Positions 36,248 to 44,994 of a stretch of DNA of 64,000 nt are shown here, one piece after another; within the stretch, counting starts at the first letter, position 1, and the number at the start of each line of letters is the position of its first letter. A program made the translations under genes and the position numbers. The notes beneath the pieces were generated by a model. That model saw nothing but the letters and a program-made list of their open reading frames with translations, was not told where the DNA came from and did no database searches. Source of the stretch: Nostoc sp. PCC 7524 (GTDB lineage Bacteria; Cyanobacteriota; Cyanobacteriia; Cyanobacteriales; Nostocaceae); the NCBI RefSeq assembly GCF_000316645.1, contig NC_019684.1, forward strand, positions 1,178,001 through 1,242,000. Reading direction: 5' to 3'.

Positions 36248-36907
36248 TTACCAACAAAAATACCAAATCACTTTACGATTGTTAGTTCGATAAAAGCATC
36301 TACCTGAAGTTAATATTTGGACAGTATCGCAAAGATAATCTAATTCTGGTAAGCTAGAGCGACAGATAAATGTAGTTACATCAGGATAGTGAATCTGTAC
36401 GTTTAATTGTCCAAAATTTTTCTGTGGCTTGAGGCTAATATAAATTGTGATTGGTGTTAAGATATGTGGCAAACTAATTGTCAATAACTCATCTAAGGCT
36501 GATAAGACAATTAAACTATGCTCCGCTTGCTCATGTCGCCAAGATACTGGCAAATCAAGATGAAAATATAGATGAGGATGTGCCGCTAGCCAAGGTTCTA
36601 ATAAGCACTCAATAGCCAGAGGAAAGTTATCTTGAAGTGAATCTGGAAATAAGCGGTTGCTCAATTGTACTAAAGAGTGATGAAATTGATCAATCTGTTT
36701 GAGGTAATCTTGAGTTTGGTTACTTGAGAAATTCAAATTCTCTACTGCGACTAAATCTAAGTTGCGGCGGATAGTAAAGGTTTCTTGTAATAAACCATCA
36801 CGAATTTTCTCAGCTTCCAGAAAAAGCTTCATTGACTGTCTAGAAGACCACCATTGTAATGCTTGTTGAATTCTATGATAAGCAGGCAGAAATCTAACAA
36901 GGGTCAT
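36248..36907 (-). CDS. Unknown protein, possibly a degenerate sensor kinase core
   Basis: A 219-residue soluble protein. A long helical first half (LFLEAEKIRDGLLQETFTIR, LKQIDQFHHSLVQLSNRLFP) resembles a histidine-kinase dimerisation bundle; the second half (HSLIVLSALDELLTISLPHI, ITIYISLKPQKNFGQLNVQI) looks like an ATPase-domain beta-sheet. The N box and G boxes of true HATPases are not visible, so it would be catalytically dead. It is two genes upstream of the CHASE2 kinase and follows hlyD. A pseudokinase or connector role is inference. Confidence 0.5.
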   Translation of the reverse strand: MTLVRFLPAYHRIQQALQWWSSRQSMKLFLEAEKIRDGLLQETFTIRRNLDLVAVENLNFSSNQTQDYLKQIDQFHHSLVQLSNRLFPDSLQDNFPLAIECLLEPWLAAHPHLYFHLDLPVSWRHEQAEHSLIVLSALDELLTISLPHILTPITIYISLKPQKNFGQLNVQIHYPDVTTFICRSSLPELDYLCDTVQILTSGRCFYRTNNRKVIWYFCW

Positions 36908-36939
36908 AACTTAGACATTTGAAAGTATAATTTGTGGCT

Positions 36940-36990
36940 AGAGGTGGGGGAGTGGGGGAAATGGGGGAGATGAGGGAGATGGGGAAGATT
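36940..36990. repeat. Short tandem GGGGGAG/ATGGGGGAG repeats
   Basis: GGTGGGGGAGTGGGGGAAAT followed by GGGGGAGATGAGGGAGATGG; heptamer/octamer-type run between the hlyD gene and the degenerate sensor gene. Confidence 0.7.
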
Positions 36991-37025
36991 TTTTTACCTA
37001 GTCCTTAATCTCTAGTCTTTTTCGC

Positions 37026-38438
37026 CTATATATCTGTAATTAATCTTGCTTTTCTCAGGATGAATTGTAGTGCTGTTTCTTGTTGAGAAATAATGTTAGC
37101 ATCGGCATTCATACCTGATTGAATGTGACATGATTTATTACCATGACCAAATGTCAGATTTTTGGGTTGAATTGTCGCTTCAAAATAACTACCATTGGGA
37201 GTGATAGCGCCTGGTGTGGCTGTACTTGTATCCTGGCGTTGGGGTGCGATCGCATCGGGAGAAATGGCACTGACTACAGCCTGGAGTGTTCCATAATCAG
37301 GGTAAGGACAAGCCGCAACTCGCAGTTGTACGTTCTGCCCAACGGCAACTTTTTTAATGTCTGCGGTGGGAATTATGGCTTTAACTACTAAAGGCGTATT
37401 TTGGGGTACAATCTCTGCAATTGGCTCACTAGCGCGTACAACTTGTCCAGGGTTGCGTAAATTTAGTTTGAGAATTACACCGTCACTGGTAGCGCGAATT
37501 ACACTACTTTGGAGTTGTTTTTCTACTTGTTGTAATTCTTTGTGATATTGATTGAGTTGGGCTTGCATTTCCACTCGGCGCTGCTGGAGGGCTTGTTTTT
37601 CTTTGTTGAGTGTAGCGATGCTAGCTTCACCTCTAGCCTGTTCTTGGGCGATGCGTTCAGTAGCGATCGCAACCGTTGCTGCGCTGGGATTCACCACAGC
37701 TTTGGCTGATTGCAATTGGGCTTCGGCAATTTTCACGGCTTGTTGTTCGGCTGCTAGTAAGGATTTAGTTTGTTCTACCACCAGTTTTTTCTGTTCATAT
37801 TCTCGTTTACCAATAGCACCGATTTCTGCTAATTGTTGATAGCGATCGCGATCTACTTTGGCAAAGTCTAAATCGGCTTGAGCTTTTCGCAAGCTGGCTA
37901 TGGCTTTTTGTAAGCCAGCCGCCGCCGCTAGATATTCACTATCAGTAGTAATTTTTCTTTCTTGGTAATCTCGTTGGTTTCTACTTAAATCTGCTTGGGC
38001 AGATGCAATTGTCCGCTCAATTAATCGTGTTTCAGCTAGTATTTGCGTATCTAATGTACTGATTTGAGCATCAATTTGGATCAGTTGTAATCTACCTTGT
38101 TGGATATTGCTTTGTAATAGACTTTTTTTAATTTGTAATTGAGCTGTATTCAAACGCGCGATCGCATCACCCCGTTGCACAAGTTGATTTTCTGTCACCA
38201 GAACACTCTCAACAGTCCCTTCCATTTCTGGTTGTACTAGGCGCACATCACCTACAGGGCGTACAGTCGCAGCCGCTTTAACAACGACATCGTATTTAAT
38301 CCAAGAAGAGAGTGCGATCGCAGTCCCAACAGTTCCTATTAGTAATAATCCTAAAAGAGATGTCCATGTACTAATAGGGGGTAAAAACTCCTCATTGGGA
38401 TCTGCTGCCAGGATTTTCTGATTCTGAATATACAGCAT
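37026..38438 (-). CDS. HlyD-family membrane fusion protein of the peptide exporter
   Basis: A 470-residue periplasmic adaptor. One N-terminal membrane helix (about 28-48, TSLLGLLLIGTVGTAIALSS), a biotinyl-lipoyl-like hairpin start (VRPVGDVRLVQPEMEGTVES), a long coiled coil (about 100-310, rich in Gln/Ala/Glu), then the returning lipoyl half (VIRATSDGVILKLNLRNPGQ) and beta-barrel domain (VAVGQNVQLRVAACPYPDYG). It links an inner-membrane ABC exporter to a TolC-type outer-membrane channel. It lies 24 bp after the C39 exporter gene, so they form one operon. No TolC gene is in the window. Confidence 0.92.
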   Translation of the reverse strand: MLYIQNQKILAADPNEEFLPPISTWTSLLGLLLIGTVGTAIALSSWIKYDVVVKAAATVRPVGDVRLVQPEMEGTVESVLVTENQLVQRGDAIARLNTAQLQIKKSLLQSNIQQGRLQLIQIDAQISTLDTQILAETRLIERTIASAQADLSRNQRDYQERKITTDSEYLAAAAGLQKAIASLRKAQADLDFAKVDRDRYQQLAEIGAIGKREYEQKKLVVEQTKSLLAAEQQAVKIAEAQLQSAKAVVNPSAATVAIATERIAQEQARGEASIATLNKEKQALQQRRVEMQAQLNQYHKELQQVEKQLQSSVIRATSDGVILKLNLRNPGQVVRASEPIAEIVPQNTPLVVKAIIPTADIKKVAVGQNVQLRVAACPYPDYGTLQAVVSAISPDAIAPQRQDTSTATPGAITPNGSYFEATIQPKNLTFGHGNKSCHIQSGMNADANIISQQETALQFILRKARLITDI

Positions 38439-38462
38439 ATTTCACCACAGATTTATCAATAT

Positions 38463-40613
38463 TTAAGGCAGGAGAAAATCTATATGCTCTCCTGTTGTTG
38501 ATTGCAATTCCTCTAGAGAACCTTGCAGCTTTAACCTACCTTGCTCTAGTAACACAATCCAATCAGCCCGATTAATAACTTTAGGACGATGGCTAATTAA
38601 AATTGTAGTTTTACCTTGACGATGACGTAATAATTGATCCAAAACCTGTGTTTCACTAGCTGGATCAAGCCCACCAGTCGATTCATCCAAAATCAAAATT
38701 GGTGGTTCTGTAATTATGGCTCTGGCTATTGCTAACCGTTGACGTTGCCCACCAGAAATATTAGCTCCAAATTCCCCTAAAACTGTTTGATATTTATCAG
38801 GCAGTTTACTAATAAACTCATCAGCACCAGCGATTTGACAAGCTCTGACAATTTGCTCAAAGGTAACGAAGGGTGTACCTAAACGAAAGTTTTCGACAAT
38901 CGAACGACTCCAAAAATGAGCATCTTGGGGAACTAACGCCACTTGCTGACGTAAACAATCTAAAGATAAGTCTTCTAGATTATATAAGCCAATCCGAATG
39001 TTACCAGATTGTAGAGGATACAAGCCTGCAATTAGTTTAGCTAAAGTGCTTTTACCACAACCAGATTTACCAATCAAAGCAGTAACTTTACCGCCAGGAA
39101 TTGTTAAAGTAAAGTCTTCTAATAAATCAACTCGCCCAGCATAGTGGAAGTTGACATTTGTACAAATAATATCAGCATCTCCTAGTAGTTTGGCAAAAGG
39201 TTTTTTACCATCCCCTGCATTTTCTGGGGTAGTATCTATCACTTCTGTGAGACGTTGCACCGCAGTCTTTGCAGTAGTAAACTCATCAACAAAACTAATG
39301 ACAGTAGAAATTAAGATGACAAAATTACCATTCATTGAGTTAAAGGCTAGTAACTGCCCAATACTCAAATTTTCGGCTGGGTTAATGACTAAATTACCAC
39401 CATACCAAAGTAAAACGATACTACCGACACTAGAAATGAAATTGGAGAATGTACCATTGATAATTCCTATTTGGAGGGTGCGTAATGTCAGATTAGCTAT
39501 ATGACTAAAGCGAATTTGTAGTTCATCTAAAAATTGTGAATCAGAGGTAGTAGTTTTGAGTGTGAGAGCGCCTTTAAATGTTTCTACTAAAACACCTTGT
39601 GCTTCTGCATCTTTAACTAAAAGCTCACGGGTTTTTTGCTGTAAGGTTGGCTGGAATACGATTGTCGATATAGTCATAAATCCAGAAACCAGCATAGCTA
39701 CACCAGTTAACTTCCAGCTATAAAAAGTCATTAACGCCAAAGAGATGACAGCAATAAAAGTTTTGCTGGGTAAGCTGATCACAACCTGAGCAACCAACTG
39801 ATTAATTTGGTTGATATCTCGGAGGCGACTAACAATTTCTCCACTGCGACGAGCTTCGTAATAACTCAGAGGTAATCGGAGAATCTGCCGACAGAAATCT
39901 AAAACCAGTCCTAATTGTAAGCGTTGGGCAAAGTGAGCAATTAAGTTAGATTGTACCCACGATAAGCTACTAGAAATAATATTCATTACTACTACAGCGA
40001 TCGCCATCGTTGTGAGTAGCTTAGTGTCACCACGAACTAAAACATCATCAGTTAAGATTTGCAGCAGAAAAGGAGAAGCTAAAGATAAGATTCCTAATAG
40101 TAAATTTAGCGGTAAAGCCTGGGCTAAAATAGTCCGAAAATTCCAGATACGTTTAAAGAAACGCCAAAAACCAGCAATATTATCGTCTTCTTCTTGATAA
40201 AATAATTCTGGATCTGGCTCTAGTAATAACATTAACCAATCAGTCCAACCTGCAACTAAATCTTTTGGAGATAGATAACGTATACCTACAGCCGGATCAG
40301 AAATTACACATTTTTTGCCTTTTTTACCATATAAAACTACCCAATGATTCCCTTGCCAGTGGATAATTGCTGGTAAGGGTGCTTTATCAATGTGGTTTAA
40401 TAACTCTGGGGAAGTTTTAACGGTACTAGCCTTAAAACCTAATGTTTCTGCGCCTCGTTTTAGCCCTAATAAAGTTGTGCCGAATTGCCCTGTACCGACG
40501 GCTTCACGAATGCGACTGAGGGTAAAGTTGCGTCCGTAATGTTTGGCGATCGCGGCTAGGCAAGCCGCCCCACAATCTTCTTCACTATGTTGTAAAACAT
40601 GAGCGTATTTCAT
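38463..40613 (-). CDS. Peptidase-containing (C39) ABC exporter for double-glycine peptides
   Basis: A 716-residue half-transporter that cleaves leaders after Gly-Gly and exports the core. The C39 peptidase is residues 1-135: catalytic Cys14 in HSEEDCGAACLAAIAKHYG, His in GNHWVVLYG and Asp in CVISDPAVG. A six-helix ABC transmembrane domain follows (about 150-440), then the ATPase: Walker A GKSGCGKST, signature ISGGQRQRLAIARA, Walker B PILILDEST and an H-loop ISHRP. All key residues are intact. It is next to four double-glycine precursors and an HlyD gene, giving a complete inner-membrane export set. Confidence 0.94.
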   Translation of the reverse strand: MKYAHVLQHSEEDCGAACLAAIAKHYGRNFTLSRIREAVGTGQFGTTLLGLKRGAETLGFKASTVKTSPELLNHIDKAPLPAIIHWQGNHWVVLYGKKGKKCVISDPAVGIRYLSPKDLVAGWTDWLMLLLEPDPELFYQEEDDNIAGFWRFFKRIWNFRTILAQALPLNLLLGILSLASPFLLQILTDDVLVRGDTKLLTTMAIAVVVMNIISSSLSWVQSNLIAHFAQRLQLGLVLDFCRQILRLPLSYYEARRSGEIVSRLRDINQINQLVAQVVISLPSKTFIAVISLALMTFYSWKLTGVAMLVSGFMTISTIVFQPTLQQKTRELLVKDAEAQGVLVETFKGALTLKTTTSDSQFLDELQIRFSHIANLTLRTLQIGIINGTFSNFISSVGSIVLLWYGGNLVINPAENLSIGQLLAFNSMNGNFVILISTVISFVDEFTTAKTAVQRLTEVIDTTPENAGDGKKPFAKLLGDADIICTNVNFHYAGRVDLLEDFTLTIPGGKVTALIGKSGCGKSTLAKLIAGLYPLQSGNIRIGLYNLEDLSLDCLRQQVALVPQDAHFWSRSIVENFRLGTPFVTFEQIVRACQIAGADEFISKLPDKYQTVLGEFGANISGGQRQRLAIARAIITEPPILILDESTGGLDPASETQVLDQLLRHRQGKTTILISHRPKVINRADWIVLLEQGRLKLQGSLEELQSTTGEHIDFLLP

Positions 40614-40735
40614 AATTCAAACATTTATATTTGTTTATTGATTTAAAACCTTAATTAAAATAACAAAAAAATACATAAGTCAAATTGGATAGATTTAACT
40701 TATGTGCATAACATATATTGCGATGCTCAAGAAAT

Positions 40736-40951
40736 CTATAATCGATAAGAAGAGTTATTAGAACTGAATATACGAGTTATGATATCGTTATCTCCAAAAA
40801 GTTGACGGCTAACTCTAGCGATATCATTTTCTCTTTGTGGCAGGAAAGGTAAATTTGGTTGTGTCCTATTAATCATAAATCCTCCACTAATATAAGCAGA
40901 TATGTCAGCACTAACCTCTATAAAAAACATTTGTATTTCAACAGTATTCAT
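40736..40951 (-). CDS. Double-glycine leader peptide 1 (putative bacteriocin precursor)
   Basis: A 71-residue precursor starting at the ATG at 40951, with GGAGGAAAC upstream. Leader (1-24) MNTVEIQMFFIEVSADISAY, then ISGG: hydrophobic/acidic pattern ending in Gly23-Gly24, as required by C39 peptidases. The 47-residue core (FMINRTQPNLPFLPQRENDI and on) is polar, basic-acidic, with no cysteine, unlike the other three cores. It is the closest precursor to the exporter gene (122 bp). Confidence 0.8.
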   Translation of the reverse strand: MNTVEIQMFFIEVSADISAYISGGFMINRTQPNLPFLPQRENDIARVSRQLFGDNDIITRIFSSNNSSYRL

Positions 40952-40986
40952 GTTTCCTCCATCTAGCATTTCATTTGTATATTAAT

Positions 40987-41289
40987 TCATAGCCAAGGTT
41001 CTACGTTATACATCAATTGTGTTACGAAAAGTGATGCTCCACTACTAGCTCTATGAGAGCGGAATGGTGTACTTTGTCTTCCCAAAGATGGAATAAAACT
41101 ATCACTTAAAAATCCAGGTACTGCTAGTGCATTAATTAGAAATAGAAGTGCCGTAGTTTGTGTTAACTCAGGGGAAATATTAAACGCATTTGCTACTGTG
41201 ATATACGCCGCAGCCGTCAGCAGTCCACCACCACTAACATCAGCAGCATCTTCAGCAGATATTTCCGTAAATAGGCTATTTTTCTCCAT
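40987..41289 (-). CDS. Double-glycine leader peptide 2 (putative bacteriocin precursor)
   Basis: A 100-residue precursor. Leader ends in LFTEISAEDAADVSGG with Gly20-Gly21, followed by another Gly. The core begins GLLTAAAYITVANAFNISPE, has a hydrophobic ALLFLINALAVPGFL and a polar, Ser/Arg-rich tail. The AAY.TV..A and LLFL....VPG segments are shared with peptide 3, so the two are paralogues. The tail after SDSF is extra and unshared. No cysteines. Transported and processed, presumably, by the adjacent C39 exporter. Confidence 0.85.
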   Translation of the reverse strand: MEKNSLFTEISAEDAADVSGGGLLTAAAYITVANAFNISPELTQTTALLFLINALAVPGFLSDSFIPSLGRQSTPFRSHRASSGASLFVTQLMYNVEPWL

Positions 41290-41340
41290 ATGTTTGATAA
41301 TGAAATAACATAATTAAATTGGCATTTATAATAATAAAAA

Positions 41341-41565
41341 CTAATCAAAAAGACCGGGTAAAGAACCAGGTACCGACAGCACACCCATTAAAAATAACAA
41401 GCCTATATTGCGTTCTAAATCACCTGCTGGATTACCTGTCAAAGCAGTAATTACGGTAAAATAAGCAGAAGCCGTCAGAAGTTCTCTTAACCCTCCGCCA
41501 CTAACAGCAGCAGCATTTTTAGCTGATATTTCTGTAAACAGGTGATTTTTTTCGATAACTTGCAT
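41341..41565 (-). CDS. Double-glycine leader peptide 3 (putative bacteriocin precursor)
   Basis: A 74-residue precursor with TGGAG upstream of the ATG. Leader MQVIEKNHLFTEISAKNAAA, VSGG (Gly23-Gly24). The core GLRELLTASAYFTVITALTG and IGLLFLMGVLSVPGSLP is hydrophobic and alpha-helical, related to peptide 2. It stops with GLFD. Cores of this type resemble pore-forming class IIc/helical bacteriocins, which is inference. Confidence 0.85.
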   Translation of the reverse strand: MQVIEKNHLFTEISAKNAAAVSGGGLRELLTASAYFTVITALTGNPAGDLERNIGLLFLMGVLSVPGSLPGLFD

Positions 41566-42023
41566 AATTTTTTACTCCACTTTTCTACTTTTTGTAGAAT
41601 AATTTTCGTGCAGAAACCATTGAAAATATCGAATTGCTATATGTTGTTGTTTGTAAGTCTGTAGGAAAAAACACAACTATATTAAAATCCTCTGCCTTCC
41701 TGCCTCCTGCTCCCTGCCTTATCCCAATTACAAATATTTACGCCGTTCTACTTATGTCCAAGGAAATTATTTTGAATGCGCTCAATCCGTTCATAGTAAG
41801 GGACAAATATGTAAGCTTATATGAAACGGTGAGCGCATTCTTTACCTCAGCTTATGAGAAGAAAATATTTGTTGAGGAAGTTGGTGATCTAAACTTTTAT
41901 TTATCATCAGTAAAAAGGTTTCGATTTTCCTTACTACTTATATGATATTTACTAGGTTTCTAACACCAACTTGGCTCAAGATACTGAAACTGAGGAAGGA
42001 GAAAGTTAACTTACCTCATGTTA
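41566..42023. other. Gap inside the precursor cluster, no supported gene
   Basis: 458 bp between peptides 3 and 4. It holds a heptamer-type fragment TGCCTCCTGCTCCCTGCCTT at about 41700. A plus-strand ORF runs through (41634-41945) but overlaps this repeat and has no ribosome-binding site; I do not call it. I found no further leader with a Gly-Gly here. Confidence 0.5.
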
Positions 42024-42224
42024 TTAGAATGAGAATCCACCAGCAAGGGTGAAGAGGATGAAGGTTTGTCCGATCTCAGTTTCATCCAAATTAAAAGCGT
42101 CTAAAACTGAAGACACAGCACCAGCACTTAGAAGATTCATGATAGAACTAGTATTACCACCGTTAACATTAGCAGATTCTTCAGTAGAGATTTGGGTAAA
42201 CAGGTTGTTTTCGATAAATTGCAT
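42024..42224 (-). CDS. Double-glycine leader peptide 4 (putative bacteriocin precursor)
   Basis: A 66-residue precursor from the ATG at 42224 (GGAG upstream; an alternative ATG is five codons earlier). Leader MQFIENNLFTQISTEESANV, NGG (Gly22-Gly23): the QFIE..LFT start echoes MQVIEK..LFTEIS of peptide 3. The core NTSSIMNLLSAGAVSSVLDA, FNLDETEIGQTFILFTLAGG is hydrophobic, and ends FSF. It is the first gene of the array and probably has its own promoter. Confidence 0.83.
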   Translation of the reverse strand: MQFIENNLFTQISTEESANVNGGNTSSIMNLLSAGAVSSVLDAFNLDETEIGQTFILFTLAGGFSF

Positions 42225-42239
42225 GGTCAGTAACTCCAT

Positions 42240-42506
42240 TAATCAGATAGTTTTGGTTGGTTTCAGCTAGTAGTTGTTTGCCGCTTGTTGGCTCCTCAAC
42301 TGCTTGCTTGATAACTACAATAGCTGGGAGTAACTAGATGAGTCACTTACAATTTCTGTAAACTTAATTGCTGATTTTTGGGGACTAAACTACTCAATTC
42401 AGGTGATAGAATTTCTGAAAAATACAATCTCAAATTAGGCTGGCATTAGAATGCAAAAATGCCCCCCATAATACCAATTCATCAAAATCATGAAACAGAT
42501 TTATCA
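42240..42506. promoter_or_regulatory. Leader/promoter region of the precursor cluster
   Basis: About 270 bp upstream of peptide 4, the first gene of the array, so it should carry the main promoter on the minus strand. I see no clear operator or riboswitch. It is bounded on the far side by the AGGTGACA repeat run. Confidence 0.4.
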
Positions 42507-42567
42507 CAGGTGACAGGTGATAGGTGATAGGTGATAGGTGACAGGTGACAGGTGACAGGTGACAGGT
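42507..42567. repeat. Tandem heptamer repeat AGGTGAYA
   Basis: About eight copies of (A)GGTGACA/GGTGATA head to tail: CAGGTGACAGGTGATAGGTG and on. A classic short tandem repeat locus, likely length-variable between strains. Confidence 0.9.
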
Positions 42568-42665
42568 TTAAAAGCCTCTGATGGTAATGGTTTTATGATT
42601 TCCTGATGTCCTAATCTCATTGGCTACAGCTATAAATCCTGAAACCCTGATAATGAACAAAAAAA

Positions 42666-42696
42666 TACTGTGGTTTCGCGAATAGAAACCACAGTA
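42666..42696 (-). terminator. Terminator of the cysteine-rich protein gene
   Basis: Perfect stem TACTGTGGTTT / AAACCACAGTA, followed on the minus strand by TTTTTTT (the A run at 42658-42664). It lies 25 bp after the stop codon of the 42721 gene. Confidence 0.85.
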
Positions 42697-42720
42697 GATG
42701 TATTGCATATTGATCAGTTA

Positions 42721-43146
42721 TTAACTAGCTGAAGTAAGCTTTCCTAAAAGCTGATCGCGGATTAATTTCAATTGTTCTTCGTTATTAATGGGGCATCTGG
42801 GACTGGGTAACTCAGTATTAGGCCAGTTTGGCAAATCATTACATGGACAAAGTGCGGCGGGCATCCCCACATTTCGCATAGGTACTGGCATGGAACAGCG
42901 ACTACAAGGCCACATTTCCCATACTGGTGTGAGTAATTCAGCAATAGTCTCTTCAGTACCTTCTAAGTAGCATTTACCTGCTGATGATGAAATTTTTTGC
43001 CAACATTCTTCAAATTCTTTGCTGTAGCGATCGCCTTGGAATATAGGTTGAGGTAGCAATTTTGTTGCCTCATTACCGATCACTACTTTCTTACCTAACT
43101 GAAACCAGTAGGAAAGATATCTTTTGACTTCTTCTGTGTTTGCCAT
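42721..43146 (-). CDS. Cysteine-rich protein of unknown function
   Basis: A 141-residue cytoplasmic protein. The middle contains a cluster that could bind a metal: WPCSRCSMPVPMRN, ALCPCNDLPNWP and PRCPINNEEQLK. The N-terminal part (YWFQLGKKVVIGN, GDRYSKEFEECWQKI) is alpha/beta. No family recognised, though the Cys pattern C-x2-C...C-x-C suggests zinc or iron-sulphur binding. It has a strong terminator. Conserved-hypothetical in cyanobacteria is my impression, not a search result. Confidence 0.55.
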   Translation of the reverse strand: MANTEEVKRYLSYWFQLGKKVVIGNEATKLLPQPIFQGDRYSKEFEECWQKISSSAGKCYLEGTEETIAELLTPVWEMWPCSRCSMPVPMRNVGMPAALCPCNDLPNWPNTELPSPRCPINNEEQLKLIRDQLLGKLTSAS

Positions 43147-43354
43147 ACCTTTATACTACATTCGGTATGAGGACAATTTGGATGCTAACTGTTTAATTTT
43201 CTATTAAGAATCACACTAAAATTACAGCAATGAAGAATAATATATGTCTCTTAAAATTTCTTAAATTATCCTTCATTATTCATAATGTATAAGTAAGTCG
43301 GTGCAATAAAACCAAACTATGTGAAGAAAAGTAAATAAGGCTCAAACTCTTTCT

Positions 43355-43400
43355 CCCCCTGCCCCCTGCCCCCTGCCCCCTGCCCCCTGCCCCCTGCCTT
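43355..43400. repeat. Tandem heptamer repeat CCCCTGC
   Basis: Six perfect or near-perfect copies, CCCCCTGCCCCCTGCCCCCT and on. Short tandem repeat of the cyanobacterial heptamer class, immediately downstream of cobU. Confidence 0.9.
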
Positions 43401-43427
43401 ATTCCAACAATAATTATTTACGCCGAC

Positions 43428-43973
43428 CTACTTAGATTTTGGTAATGGTGTACCAAGTATGCTGAGATTGAGAACATGACCACCAGTCACTAAATAAACA
43501 GCTTCGCAAATTGTGCCTAACTGACGCACTAAAGAACCCAGGCGATCGCGGAATGTTCGCCCTAAAGGATAAGCTGGAACTATTCCCCAGCCCGTTTCTT
43601 CCGCCACAAACACCATATCAGCAGCAACTAACTGTACTGTTTCTAAAAATTCCGCCAGAGTATTTTCCCAACTGAGATCATCTTGTTCCAAAAGATTCGC
43701 TACCCAAGTCCCTAGAGAATCCACTAAAACACAAGTATCTGGTTTAGTATCAGCCAGCGTTACAGATAGGGTTACTGGTACTTCCAGCGTTATCCAATCT
43801 GGAGGACGGCGGTTTTGGTGTATTTGAATACGTTGGTGCCATTCTTGATCGTCTAGGTTATCGTTAGCTGTAGCTATATAAACTACCGTTTTCCCAGACT
43901 CTATGGCTAAACTTTCTGCCCATTCACTTTTACCAGACCTAGCAGGCCCCGTGACTAAAATGACTTTACCCAA
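43428..43973 (-). CDS. cobU: Adenosylcobinamide kinase / guanylyltransferase
   Basis: Bifunctional enzyme of cobalamin (vitamin B12) nucleotide-loop assembly: phosphorylates and then GDP-activates adenosylcobinamide. 181 residues. P-loop VTGPARSGKSEWAESLA, HQNRRPPDWITLEVP, CVLVDSLGTWVANLL and MVFVAEETGWGIVPAYPLGR fit the family. The start is a TTG at 43973 with AGGA seven bases upstream. Other cob genes are not in the window. Its neighbours are unrelated. Confidence 0.9.
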   Translation of the reverse strand: MGKVILVTGPARSGKSEWAESLAIESGKTVVYIATANDNLDDQEWHQRIQIHQNRRPPDWITLEVPVTLSVTLADTKPDTCVLVDSLGTWVANLLEQDDLSWENTLAEFLETVQLVAADMVFVAEETGWGIVPAYPLGRTFRDRLGSLVRQLGTICEAVYLVTGGHVLNLSILGTPLPKSK

Positions 43974-44167
43974 ATTTATGTCCTAAGTATGTTTGCTTGA
44001 TTGATCTAAAGCAATATTTTTCACTTTGTTGATAACATTGGTGAAAGCAAATAAGTTTTATCGAGATAAAATTAGCACCAACATTGTTTATGCCAAAATG
44101 GGCGAAAGACATAAATCTTAATCACCCCATTTTTAAATATTAAACACCGAACAGTAGATTTTAGGGT

Positions 44168-44971
44168 ATGGCTATGAAAGCAGGTGTGAAACGCATTGAA
44201 GCAACTCTACACGATTTAGGCACTCGCGATACTGTCCCTGTGGAAACAGGCGAGAGTACGAAGCAGCGTCCTGTATCCTTCAGGATTAGCGTGGCGGCTA
44301 AAGAAGAGACAGAAGCTGAAAGCAAGCCACAAGAAGAACTCAAAGAGCTATTTACAGACTCCCAGGTTGAACATCCTACTGAGCAAAATTTGTTTCCTCA
44401 CCATAGTTCTGTACAAACCTTTCCCGTCCAAGAAAATGGAGGTAAGATACCCAGCCTACCAAAATTCAAAACACCCACCTTTAGCAACCATCGTCATGGT
44501 GCTAATCCCGCATTAGCCATGAACATCCTGCAAGAAATTCAGGAACACGTAGCAGGTTGGCAAAAAGAGCTACAAACAATCGTGCAACAAATCCAAGATA
44601 TTTATTTAGAAGGCCCCATTGTCAATGGTTGGCTAGAATCCAATCCTTGGGATGTAGAACATGGAGGAAAAGCAACACTCCGCCATGCCGAAGTTGAACG
44701 TTTGATAGATTATGTAGAAGAAATTTGCGACCCTGATAGTAAAACACCTAACCCATCTTTACGCACTGGTTATCGCCTGTGTGGTGTAGATGCCTCTGGA
44801 AAAGTTTGGTCACGTCCATGTCCACCGAATCAGTTAGCAACAGTGAGTATGGCGATCGCTCGTTACCAAAAATTACGACAATTATTAGGACGCAAACAAT
44901 ACCTAGAAACTCGCCTCAGCCAACTAGCCGAGACTTTAGTAGTTTTACATAGTCACATTCAGCAAGTTTGA
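44168..44971 (+). CDS. Unknown protein with disordered N-terminus
   Basis: A 267-residue cytoplasmic protein. Residues 1-110 are charged and low complexity (EETEAESKPQEELKELF). Residues 115-267 are structured: a helical pair (ALAMNILQEIQEHVAGWQKE) then YVEEICDPDSKTPNPSLRTG, YRLCGVDASGKVWSRPCPPN and a C-terminal coiled coil (QKLRQLLGRKQYLETRLSQL). No family recognised; I believe it is restricted to cyanobacteria. A start two codons later (second ATG) is equally possible. Confidence 0.6.
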   Translation: MAMKAGVKRIEATLHDLGTRDTVPVETGESTKQRPVSFRISVAAKEETEAESKPQEELKELFTDSQVEHPTEQNLFPHHSSVQTFPVQENGGKIPSLPKFKTPTFSNHRHGANPALAMNILQEIQEHVAGWQKELQTIVQQIQDIYLEGPIVNGWLESNPWDVEHGGKATLRHAEVERLIDYVEEICDPDSKTPNPSLRTGYRLCGVDASGKVWSRPCPPNQLATVSMAIARYQKLRQLLGRKQYLETRLSQLAETLVVLHSHIQQV

Positions 44972-44994
44972 GGCAGGAGGCAGAGGGTTATAAG

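Noticed and set aside
41634..41945. Plus-strand ORF of 103 codons in the precursor cluster
   Set aside because: It runs through a dispersed CCTGCCT repeat, has no ribosome-binding site and resembles no protein.
42507..42567. Tandem heptamers, considered as a CRISPR array
   Set aside because: Units of seven bases without spacers, and no cas genes in the window.
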